33,266 bases of DNA, taken from assembly GCA_003602645.1 (NCBI GenBank), contig QQSI01000044.1, positions 1 through 33,266 on the forward strand, in the 5' to 3' direction. A program made the position numbers and the translations under genes. This DNA comes from Candidatus Poseidoniales archaeon (lineage in GTDB: Archaea > Thermoplasmatota > Poseidoniia > Poseidoniales > Poseidoniaceae). The notes beneath the pieces were generated by a model that was not told the origin of the DNA, searched no databases, and saw nothing but the letters and a program-made list of their open reading frames with translations. Within the stretch, counting starts at the first letter, position 1; every line of letters starts with the position of its first letter. Positions 10,299 through 18,287 of this stretch are shown here, one piece after another.

Positions 10299-12317
10299 GT
10301 GCTGAGCGCAAAGCCTCTTCAATCGCCCCTCAATCGAATCAACATGTGGACAGAGGAACATCGCAATTGGGGTGAGGTCGATTACACACCTCTCAAGGAC
10401 GGAAGCGCATTTCCTCCTGGATTCATGTGGGGTGTTGCAACGGCATCGCACCAAATTGAGGGTGGAAATCACAACAATTGGTCTGAATTTGAACCTCGGT
10501 CAAAAAGCCAGCAATTGAGCGGTGAAGCTTGCGATCACTGGAATCAAAGGAGTGAAGATGTCAAGTTAATTCGAGAACTTGATGTGTCTCACTATCGGTT
10601 TTCGATCGAATGGTCGCGCATCGAGCCAAGCCAAGGTGAATGGGACCAAGACGCAGCTGATTGGTATTCCGATTTAGTGGATGAATTGCTCAGCGTTGGC
10701 ATCCAACCGATGGCGACTTTGCATCATTTCACACACCCAGTTTGGTGGGACAAACTCGGTGGATTTGAACGCGAGGAAAACATCCAACACTGGGTCGACT
10801 TCTGTGCGAAGATGTTTGATCTATTGAGCGATCGAGTGGAATGGTGGTGCACGATTAACGAACCGGCAGTGTACACCACGATGGGTTACGTGCTAGGTGA
10901 ATTCCCGCCTGCCGTTCGTTCATTCAAGCGAGCACGCTTGGTGGCCTTGAACATGATGCGAGCCCACGCCCAATGCTATCGAACTCTTAAGGCGAAACCA
11001 AAGGGTGAACATTGTCACATTGGGTTGGTGAAAAACATCAATCTGTTTGATCCATACCGGCGTTGGAATCCTCTTCATTGGATTCAGGCCAAGGTGCTCG
11101 ATGGGATGTTCAATCGTTGTTGGATCAATGGATTGTCAAAGGGAAAATTCAAGCCGCCTTCTGGCCTCCGTTCTGTCTCAATCCCCGGCCTCAAAAACAG
11201 CAGTGATTTCATTGGAGTCAATTACTACACCCATCTTCTTGCAACGCCATTTATGCCGACCAAAGTTGAGATTGACCCGTTGATTCGCCCGTGGGAAACT
11301 CGGACGGATTTTCGCTACCCAATGTATGCAGAAGGTTTGCGTCGGGCGTTTGAAATGGTCAAAGATCTGAACATCCCGATCATTGTGACTGAAAACGGAG
11401 TGGCAGATGACGATGACGATATGCGGCCTGAACATGTTCGCCGCCACCTCCACATCACCGCAGAGGCAATTGCTGATGGCCTTGATGTACGCGGCTTTTA
11501 CCATTGGAGTTTGATGGATAATTTCGAGTGGGCTGAAGGCTATGACCAGCGCTTCGGCCTGTACCATGTTGATTTTGAAACACAAAAGCGAACACTGAAG
11601 GCGAGTGGGAGCGAATACAAAGCCATCGTCCAGGCTCATCGAACCCCTCAAGTGGTCATCATGGCCGGTGGCCTTGGAACCCGCTTAGGAACGATGACTG
11701 AACAGACTCCAAAATCCCTCATACAGGTGAACGGGAAACCAATTTTAACGCACATTCTCGATTGGGCACATCAACAAGGCTGCCTGAATGCTTTGGTGCT
11801 TACCGGGCACTTGGGAGAACAATTCGAAGGCTTCACACACCCGGGAATGTCGGTTCAATGCATCCGCGAGGATTCACCACTTGGGACGGGCGGCGCACTC
11901 TGGAATGCGCGCGAACACCTTGAGGAACGTTTTATTCTGCTTTGGGGGGATGATTTCCATCCAATTCAGTACTCAGATTTGTTGAACACGCACCGCACAA
12001 TGAAAGCACCCATGACGATGTGCGTCACCGAACACCATGCAGAGATGAACCTTCAACATGAAGATGGAATGCTTCTTGAATATGACAAAACCTTGCCGAA
12101 GGCTGAGTTCAACGGGTATGAGGCTGGCACAAGCATCGTCGAGAAATCAGTTGTCCTCGAGCATGGTGAGGAGGGCGTTTGGTCATGGGAAGAAACAGTG
12201 TACTCTGCGCTGAGCGGCAAAGCGGCTGTTCATCTGGATAACACGCCGTTCTGGGACATGGGTACGCCTGAAAGGCTTGAGTTACTCGAAAAATTCTTGC
12301 AAAAAACCACCCTCTGA
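10299..12317 (+). CDS. GH1 beta-glycosidase fused to a C-terminal sugar-phosphate nucleotidyltransferase domain
   Basis: GH1: GFMWGVATASHQIEGG, RFSIEWSRIEPSQGEWD, TINEPAVY (acid/base), IIVTENGVADDDD (nucleophile), SLMDNFEWAEGYDQRFGLYHVDF. NTP transferase from about 11645: VVIMAGGLGTRLGTMTEQTPKSLIQVNGKPILTHIL, EDSPLGTGGAL, LLWGDDF. Start may be 10344 (MWTEEHRNWG). Confidence 0.9.
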   Translation: MLSAKPLQSPLNRINMWTEEHRNWGEVDYTPLKDGSAFPPGFMWGVATASHQIEGGNHNNWSEFEPRSKSQQLSGEACDHWNQRSEDVKLIRELDVSHYRFSIEWSRIEPSQGEWDQDAADWYSDLVDELLSVGIQPMATLHHFTHPVWWDKLGGFEREENIQHWVDFCAKMFDLLSDRVEWWCTINEPAVYTTMGYVLGEFPPAVRSFKRARLVALNMMRAHAQCYRTLKAKPKGEHCHIGLVKNINLFDPYRRWNPLHWIQAKVLDGMFNRCWINGLSKGKFKPPSGLRSVSIPGLKNSSDFIGVNYYTHLLATPFMPTKVEIDPLIRPWETRTDFRYPMYAEGLRRAFEMVKDLNIPIIVTENGVADDDDDMRPEHVRRHLHITAEAIADGLDVRGFYHWSLMDNFEWAEGYDQRFGLYHVDFETQKRTLKASGSEYKAIVQAHRTPQVVIMAGGLGTRLGTMTEQTPKSLIQVNGKPILTHILDWAHQQGCLNALVLTGHLGEQFEGFTHPGMSVQCIREDSPLGTGGALWNAREHLEERFILLWGDDFHPIQYSDLLNTHRTMKAPMTMCVTEHHAEMNLQHEDGMLLEYDKTLPKAEFNGYEAGTSIVEKSVVLEHGEEGVWSWEETVYSALSGKAAVHLDNTPFWDMGTPERLELLEKFLQKTTL

Positions 12318-13121
12318 TGAGTTCACGAGGGGTGTTTCTGGAAGGACGTGGGCTCCTTCGACCAGAACAAGGATCATACCACCAAAACCGCCTCCCATCA
12401 TCCGAGCACCAAGCACACCAGGTGTTGAACGGAGGCGATTCACATGTGCATCGACCTTAGGATGGCTCACACCCAAAGCCACCAACGCCTCATGGGAAGC
12501 GTTCAGCAAACGCCCGAGTTGGGTTGGTTTTGCATGAAGGGCTTCCAGCACCCGCTGATTCTCTTCTTGGGCATGCTTTTCCAGTTCTCCAGCGTTGCGT
12601 GAAGATCCAAAGGAGGTTTCGCTCAAATCTCTACGCACGCCTGAATCAATCAACTTGAACAACCATTCTTTTGGTAATTCGAAATTTTTTACGCTGAGAG
12701 AAGAAAAATCAATCAGGCACCCGTAGTCTTCTTTGGAAAACATCATGGCAATTTGGTCGAGCAATCCACACGGAGTATTGAGAATTTTATGTTCGATCCG
12801 TTGCGCTTCAAGGCAAGCCTCCATCGGCTCCATTTCGCCTTGAGCGCACAGCACCACTGCCAAGCATAGAGCGGCTGACGACGACATGCCTGCACCAATT
12901 GGGATGGATGATTCGACTTCGAGCGTTGCCGGCCATCCATTCGCTTCTTCCCACAACGCTACGATGGTGGAGTCACCAGAGGTTGATTCAGCTGAACTTG
13001 CTCGAAGGATCAGGCGCGCCTCACAAGCAAATGGCAGTGCAAGGCCACCGAGGTAATCGGTGTGCTCACCAATGATGTTGATTCGAGCCGGGATGGACGC
13101 AGAGCGACGCATACCCATCAC
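12282..13121 (-). CDS. GHMP kinase, galactokinase-like
   Basis: ARINIIGEHTDYLGG galactokinase-type signature, IPIGAGMSSSAAL ATP motif, MMGGGFGGMILVLV C-terminal motif. Convergent 36-bp 3' overlap with the GH1 fusion. Confidence 0.85.
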   Translation of the reverse strand: MMGMRRSASIPARINIIGEHTDYLGGLALPFACEARLILRASSAESTSGDSTIVALWEEANGWPATLEVESSIPIGAGMSSSAALCLAVVLCAQGEMEPMEACLEAQRIEHKILNTPCGLLDQIAMMFSKEDYGCLIDFSSLSVKNFELPKEWLFKLIDSGVRRDLSETSFGSSRNAGELEKHAQEENQRVLEALHAKPTQLGRLLNASHEALVALGVSHPKVDAHVNRLRSTPGVLGARMMGGGFGGMILVLVEGAHVLPETPLVNSSEGGFLQEFFE

Positions 13122-13144
13122 GTGTCATCGCTGAAAGATTCACT

Positions 13145-14635
13145 TCATCCGTTTGTGATGAGGTGATACATGGTTCGGACGTGGACACCTGTTGCTCCGT
13201 TTCCAACCATGGTGTTTGTCTTAGCACCCCAGTATGTCCCAGCAATATCCATGTGAGCCCATGTGATTTGTTCTCCGTCTTTCTCGTAATTTCGGTTTGG
13301 TACGAATTGCTTGAGGAAGGCTGCTGCGGTGTTTGCACCGCCCCATCGCCCTGCTCCGAGGTTGCGAGTGTCGGCAATCTTTGAGTCGGTCATTTCCTTC
13401 TCAAACGCAGGGAGCAATGGCATAGGCCATGCGAGTTCGCCAACGGCGTTTCCTGCCTCATGAATGCGTGTTCGGAAATCATCATCGTTGGACCACAGAC
13501 CGGTTGCTTCGTGGCCGAGAGCAACCACACATGCACCGGTGAGGGTTGCGAAATCGATGATGTACTCAGGATCAAATTCACCAGCCTTCCAGAGACCGTC
13601 TGAAAGAACCAAGCGACCCTCTGCGTCAGTGTTCAAGACTTCAATGGTCTTACCTGAAAGCGTTGTAATCACGTCGCCGGGGCGTTGTGCATTGGCTGCT
13701 GGCATGTTTTCTGCCATACAGGTGATTGCGGTGACTTTCCCTTCGAAACCGGTTGCAGCCAAGGCTTGCATGGTCCCAAAGACGGTTGCAGAACCGCCCA
13801 TGTCGTACTTCATTTCATCCATATTTGCGCCTGGCTTGAGTGAGATACCACCCGTGTCGAAGGTGATCCCTTTGCCGACCAACATTGGTCCACGACCTTT
13901 CTTGTCGGAATTCATTTCGAAGATGACCATGCATGGTTTCCTTGAGGAGCCCATACCCACTGCAACGAGACCACCCATGCCTGCTTTTTGTGCTTGATCA
14001 TAATTGATGATGGTGACTTGGACATTGTCGAATTTCTTTGCCCATTCCCATGCCTGATCGGCAAAAGCTTCTGGGTACATGTCATTTGGAGGCATGTTGC
14101 CAAGATCGCGGGAAAGATGGACGCCAGAAGTGACGCCTGCAAGGGTGTGAATGAGGGATGAGAGTTCCTTTTCTTGACCCGCATCGCAGGTAACTCGAAC
14201 TTCAAGTTCGTCTTCCTTGTCTTCATCTTCAGCCTTGTACTTGTCAAAGGAGTAATCGCGAAGCATCATGCCTTCTGCGAAGGAACCCATGCAATCGACA
14301 GGTGCACCAGAAAACCGAACAGTGAGTTCGGTCCCAAGAGATTTCTTTCGAGCTGCGACAACCGCAGCACCAGCCTTACGATAAGCGTGAACATCTGCGT
14401 CTTCTTTCTTTCCAAGACCGACAAGCATTGCTTTGCCGCCATCTGTACCAACAAGGGACATTGTGGATTTTGCTTTCCCCTTGAAATCGCCTTCTCCAAG
14501 AACCATGTTGACTTGACTTTTGAGGGCGGTATGCATGCCTTCTGCATGGGCATCGGGAACCGATTCTGTTCCTTCAAAAATTGGCATGATTAGAGTTCCG
14601 TTGATGTTGTGTCCTGGGCTAACGCTGACCTTCAT
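13145..14635 (-). CDS. pepA: M17 leucyl aminopeptidase
   Basis: GKGITFDTGGISLKPGANMDEMKYDMGG and NTDAEGRLVLSDGL signature. Confidence 0.93.
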   Translation of the reverse strand: MKVSVSPGHNINGTLIMPIFEGTESVPDAHAEGMHTALKSQVNMVLGEGDFKGKAKSTMSLVGTDGGKAMLVGLGKKEDADVHAYRKAGAAVVAARKKSLGTELTVRFSGAPVDCMGSFAEGMMLRDYSFDKYKAEDEDKEDELEVRVTCDAGQEKELSSLIHTLAGVTSGVHLSRDLGNMPPNDMYPEAFADQAWEWAKKFDNVQVTIINYDQAQKAGMGGLVAVGMGSSRKPCMVIFEMNSDKKGRGPMLVGKGITFDTGGISLKPGANMDEMKYDMGGSATVFGTMQALAATGFEGKVTAITCMAENMPAANAQRPGDVITTLSGKTIEVLNTDAEGRLVLSDGLWKAGEFDPEYIIDFATLTGACVVALGHEATGLWSNDDDFRTRIHEAGNAVGELAWPMPLLPAFEKEMTDSKIADTRNLGAGRWGGANTAAAFLKQFVPNRNYEKDGEQITWAHMDIAGTYWGAKTNTMVGNGATGVHVRTMYHLITNG

Positions 14636-14670
14636 GGGTTCACCTACCCATGCGTGTCGCTCAAAGCACT

Positions 14671-16083
14671 TCAATACTTGCGCGCAGCAGTTCGTGCATC
14701 CTCTTCGTCATCAGGGGTTGTGCGGCGTACTTCCCGTTCGTTAGCAAAGGCTGCAACGCCAATGAATGCAACAAGCACGGAGACCGGATTGAACAAGCCG
14801 AAGCCGCTCAAGAAGCGACCATCATCGGCGTCGTCGAACGTGGCAGAGACATTGACCGACTCGTTGACCCAAAGAGAAGCGTCAATCACACGCTTTTGGT
14901 AATTCAGATTCCATCCACCATCGTTCGAAAACACTTCTTGATTTACCGCAAAGGAAACTGTTGTTCCGTTTGTGGCATTGACACCAAACAACGGGGAGGC
15001 CCACATGACTTCGCCCGCATCGCTGATGTATTCCAAGCTGGCGTTGGTCGTCGATGCCATGCCGTGGTTGAGTACTTCCGCCGTCAGCATATCATCGGCG
15101 ATCTGAATTGATTGTACATCAAGGCGAGCACGCCAGTACCAGACGTTGTTGATCAGGTACCTCATCACGTCCATTTCCTCTTCAAGACGGTCATGCAAGG
15201 ATTCGAATGTGCCTGGTACAAATTGCTCATCGTCTGTTTCAAATGTGAACGTCGGGAAACCCATCTTCCCGTAACCATAATCCCTGCTGGTACCGCAATT
15301 TGGGTACAGCCCTTGGTTTGCGTTCTGGATTGGGATTTCGGAGATATTTGATTGAACTTCATCGCGGATGCCGTGGAACAGTTCCCAGTCGGGGGGCTGC
15401 TCTGACCACTTGCCCCAAGGATAGAGCATAATCCACACACCGGTGTGCATGGTCACGTAAAGATCTGCGTCAGGGACAACGGTGTTCATGTAGACAGAAT
15501 TTGCAGCCGTTTCTGCTTCGCTGAATGCAGCGCTGCCAGGCTGAGTGGTTGGACAGGTGTTCCAGTAGTGATCGTAATTCCTATTCAAGTCGACTTGGTT
15601 GATGTTCCAGCGGGTATCGATGTCGTTGCCGTCAGGATTGAGCATGATGAACACATGGACCTCTGAATTTTTCAGGACATTAATGGCTTCTTCATCACCA
15701 GTGGCCCATCCGTTGATGTACCATTTTGCCGACAACCACGCCAGGGCCGTTCCGAGGTATTCGTTTCCATGATGCCCACCATCGATGTAGATGATTTCCT
15801 TGGCAGTACCATCTTCTTTTGTTTCCATGGACCAATCGGAAAGTCTGACCACCCAGAGGGTCTTGCCTAACTCAGATTCACCGATGCTGGTGAGGTCGAC
15901 AATGTCGGGATGATCATCGGCCCATTCGTTTACTTCCATGGTCAATGTGGCCCATGTCAGGTGAATGTGGTTGTCAATGGGCTCTCCTGGCCACATCGAT
16001 TCTTCAGCTGCAGTTGATTGTGCATACGATGCTGGAACCGATGCGAGGAGCATCGAAAGAACAAGACCGATGGCTACTCGCAT
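14671..16083 (-). CDS. Secreted M14-family zinc carboxypeptidase with C-terminal TM anchor
   Basis: Signal peptide MRVAIGLVLSMLLASVPASYAQS; GGHHGNEYLG (HxxE), MLNPDGND, DLNRNYDHYW, TMHTG, FTFETDDEQ; C-terminal hydrophobic PVSVLVAFIGVAAFA. Confidence 0.88.
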   Translation of the reverse strand: MRVAIGLVLSMLLASVPASYAQSTAAEESMWPGEPIDNHIHLTWATLTMEVNEWADDHPDIVDLTSIGESELGKTLWVVRLSDWSMETKEDGTAKEIIYIDGGHHGNEYLGTALAWLSAKWYINGWATGDEEAINVLKNSEVHVFIMLNPDGNDIDTRWNINQVDLNRNYDHYWNTCPTTQPGSAAFSEAETAANSVYMNTVVPDADLYVTMHTGVWIMLYPWGKWSEQPPDWELFHGIRDEVQSNISEIPIQNANQGLYPNCGTSRDYGYGKMGFPTFTFETDDEQFVPGTFESLHDRLEEEMDVMRYLINNVWYWRARLDVQSIQIADDMLTAEVLNHGMASTTNASLEYISDAGEVMWASPLFGVNATNGTTVSFAVNQEVFSNDGGWNLNYQKRVIDASLWVNESVNVSATFDDADDGRFLSGFGLFNPVSVLVAFIGVAAFANEREVRRTTPDDEEDARTAARKY

Positions 16084-16125
16084 GATGCTGCCTGACAACG
16101 GAGAATCAAAAACGCTTTGATTCCC

Positions 16126-16560
16126 TCACCAATCAGAAGTGAAGGCATTTGGATTGACAACCTTCTCTGATTCACGGGTCCAAATTGTGCCAACAGGGCT
16201 GAGTGCATTGCTACCACCATAGATGTCGGCGTATGGATCGATCTCTTCTGGTTCAAGATTGCGTTGCATGTAAGCTTCGACTCGCTCTCGCAAGTCTGGC
16301 TTAAATTTCCAATAGTGGATGCGCCACTCTCGACCGTCCCAAAGGGTGGTCTCTTCTGACTCAGTGGTCAACAAATCGTAATCTTGGAACATGTAAAACA
16401 AGTTTCGATCGGTAGGTTCGAGGGCGTTATCGATGATTCTGTTGTAAAAGCCAAAGAAACCAAGAGCGTGTTCTGCCATGCCCTGTGCGACTTCTGCGTC
16501 CATCTCCAGATCGATGTGTTGTTGGATTGCCTTTGTTAGTTCTGCAAGTGTCATCGTCAT
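16126..16560 (-). CDS. Hypothetical protein
   Basis: ORF with start MTMTLAELTKAIQQHIDLEMDAEVAQ; no secure family assignment. Confidence 0.6.
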   Translation of the reverse strand: MTMTLAELTKAIQQHIDLEMDAEVAQGMAEHALGFFGFYNRIIDNALEPTDRNLFYMFQDYDLLTTESEETTLWDGREWRIHYWKFKPDLRERVEAYMQRNLEPEEIDPYADIYGGSNALSPVGTIWTRESEKVVNPNAFTSDW

Positions 16561-16666
16561 GTCATCACCCCGTCGAAGGAAATTGCGCACTGGCGCGCAC
16601 ATTCTCCCGCAGACACTCTATTGTATTGTCATCCGACCCATATAGACCCATCGGCCAAAAACGATG

Positions 16667-16692
16667 AAAACCCTTCTGAGCAGGGTTTTTTC
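16667..16692 (+). terminator. Intrinsic-terminator-like hairpin with T-run, located between divergent genes
   Basis: AAAACCCT-TCTGAGC-AGGGTTTTTT: 8-bp stem, 7-nt loop, followed by Ts. Confidence 0.5.
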
Positions 16693-16779
16693 TTCGCTTA
16701 CTTGGGTGATTTCCAACTCAATCGGGTGTCTAAAACAGGGACAAATCCCCCTCGACAGTCAAGACACATGGCGAGTTCG

Positions 16780-16785
16780 TATAAA
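16780..16785 (+). promoter_or_regulatory. Candidate TATA box for the polyamine gene cluster
   Basis: TATAAA about 50 nt upstream of the agmatinase GTG start. Confidence 0.35.
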
Positions 16786-16831
16786 CGAGCCTCAACAACA
16801 GCCTCAAGAAGACTGCGCCTGACCCCGTGGC

Positions 16832-17851
16832 GTGAGCGAGACTTTCGTCGAGGGGAATTTTCTGGGCTTGCCCGAATCTGCTGGCCCTGTTGACCTCGTC
16901 GTGCTGCCGCTGCCGTACGAATTGACGACCTCGTACGGTCAAGGGACTGCAGATGGCCCCGCTGCATGCATTGCTGCAAGTGCGCAGGTGGAGGTGTTCG
17001 ACGCAGCTCTCAATGAGGATTTGCCAGCAAACCATTCGATACACACCGCCCCTGCATGGGAAGGAAACGGCCCGACGCTTGCCTCGCAACTCGATGAACT
17101 TGGTAGTTACCTCGCTCCATGGTGCAAAGGAGATGTCTTCCCCCTTGCCCTTGGCGGAGAACACGGTATCTTACCTCCGTTCATGTGGGCTCTACGCCAT
17201 CATCCTGCCATCGACGGTGATCTTGGCAAGTTGACCGTTGTGCAAATCGATGCCCACGCTGATCTTCGTGCAGAACTGGATGGTGAGGCATTTTCACATG
17301 CCTGTGCTGCAGCACGGTCGCTTGACATGGGCGTGGGACGATTGCTCCAAGTGGGTGTTCGGGCGTACGCCAAGGAAGAAGCGGAGTTAATTCAAACCGA
17401 CGAACGCATCACGACCTTCTTCGCAAAAGACACACAACATCCGACCACAGGGGATGCGACTTGGGAGCGGTGGATTGACCTGCTTTCACGATTGACCGGA
17501 CCAGTCCATTTGACCGTCGACATCGATGGCTTGGATGCGAGTTTAGTCCCTGCTACTGGCACGCCGGTGCCGGGGGGATTGTCGTTCTGGCAAGCAATCC
17601 AAACCATCGAAGCAGTGTTTGAGGCACCAGAAGCGGTTGTCATCAGCGCTGATGTCAATGAAATAGCAACCAACGAACATTCTCCACTCACGGAATTCAC
17701 AGCGGCAATGTTGGCAACAAAAACAGCAGCGAGTCATTTCAAGGCCCGCAAAGAAGGACGCTGGAAAGCCATGACAGACGCCCAAGGAAATGGGCGCAAT
17801 GGAGAACAATGCACATATTTCTCAACGATGATAAACAAAATCGAACAATAA
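16832..17851 (+). CDS. speB: Agmatinase / ureohydrolase family protein
   Basis: LGGEHGI, QIDAHADLR, DIDGLDASLVPATGTPVPGGLS metal-binding motifs; GTG start. Confidence 0.88.
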   Translation: MSETFVEGNFLGLPESAGPVDLVVLPLPYELTTSYGQGTADGPAACIAASAQVEVFDAALNEDLPANHSIHTAPAWEGNGPTLASQLDELGSYLAPWCKGDVFPLALGGEHGILPPFMWALRHHPAIDGDLGKLTVVQIDAHADLRAELDGEAFSHACAAARSLDMGVGRLLQVGVRAYAKEEAELIQTDERITTFFAKDTQHPTTGDATWERWIDLLSRLTGPVHLTVDIDGLDASLVPATGTPVPGGLSFWQAIQTIEAVFEAPEAVVISADVNEIATNEHSPLTEFTAAMLATKTAASHFKARKEGRWKAMTDAQGNGRNGEQCTYFSTMINKIEQ

Positions 17852-17897
17852 ATTCAACACTCAACGACGGTGCCATCGCAATTAAAGGAGGGGTTCA

Positions 17898-18287
17898 ATG
17901 GCAGAAAGTCAAGCACACGGCAAGCATGTCTTCCTCGATTTCGTAGGCTATGAATCACAGTCTGAAGCAGATGGGGCATGGATGCTTGATTTGCTAGAAC
18001 GAGCGGTCGAACAAAGCGAGGCACGGAACGTTCACGCCCATGTTGCCCAATTCGATGGTTCAGTCTCACCGATCGGTTTTGCCGCCGTCGTCTTATTGGA
18101 CGAGAGCCACGTCACTGCCCATTGCTATTCGGAAAAAGGCTGGTTGGCGATTGATTGCTTCACCTGTGGAGAAAGTGACCCGAGCGTGATCGCAGATTTT
18201 ATCCAAACAGAACTCAAACAATTCATGCCCAACCTTGACCTCAAGCAACGTAGAGTCGAAGATCGCTTCTTGCACGGAGAGGTCTAA
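17898..18287 (+). CDS. S-adenosylmethionine decarboxylase (SpeD)-family pyruvoyl enzyme; substrate uncertain
   Basis: GKHVFLDFVGYE, DESHVTAHCYSEKGWLAIDCFTCG: cleavage Ser, catalytic His and Cys retained. Upstream AAAGGAGG Shine-Dalgarno-like sequence at about 17884. Confidence 0.85.
   Translation: MAESQAHGKHVFLDFVGYESQSEADGAWMLDLLERAVEQSEARNVHAHVAQFDGSVSPIGFAAVVLLDESHVTAHCYSEKGWLAIDCFTCGESDPSVIADFIQTELKQFMPNLDLKQRRVEDRFLHGEV

Noticed and set aside
12282-13121. HddA-type heptose kinase (with the NTP domain as HddC)
   Set aside because: The kinase has the galactokinase GEHTDY signature, not the GGGTD-type N-terminus expected for HddA.
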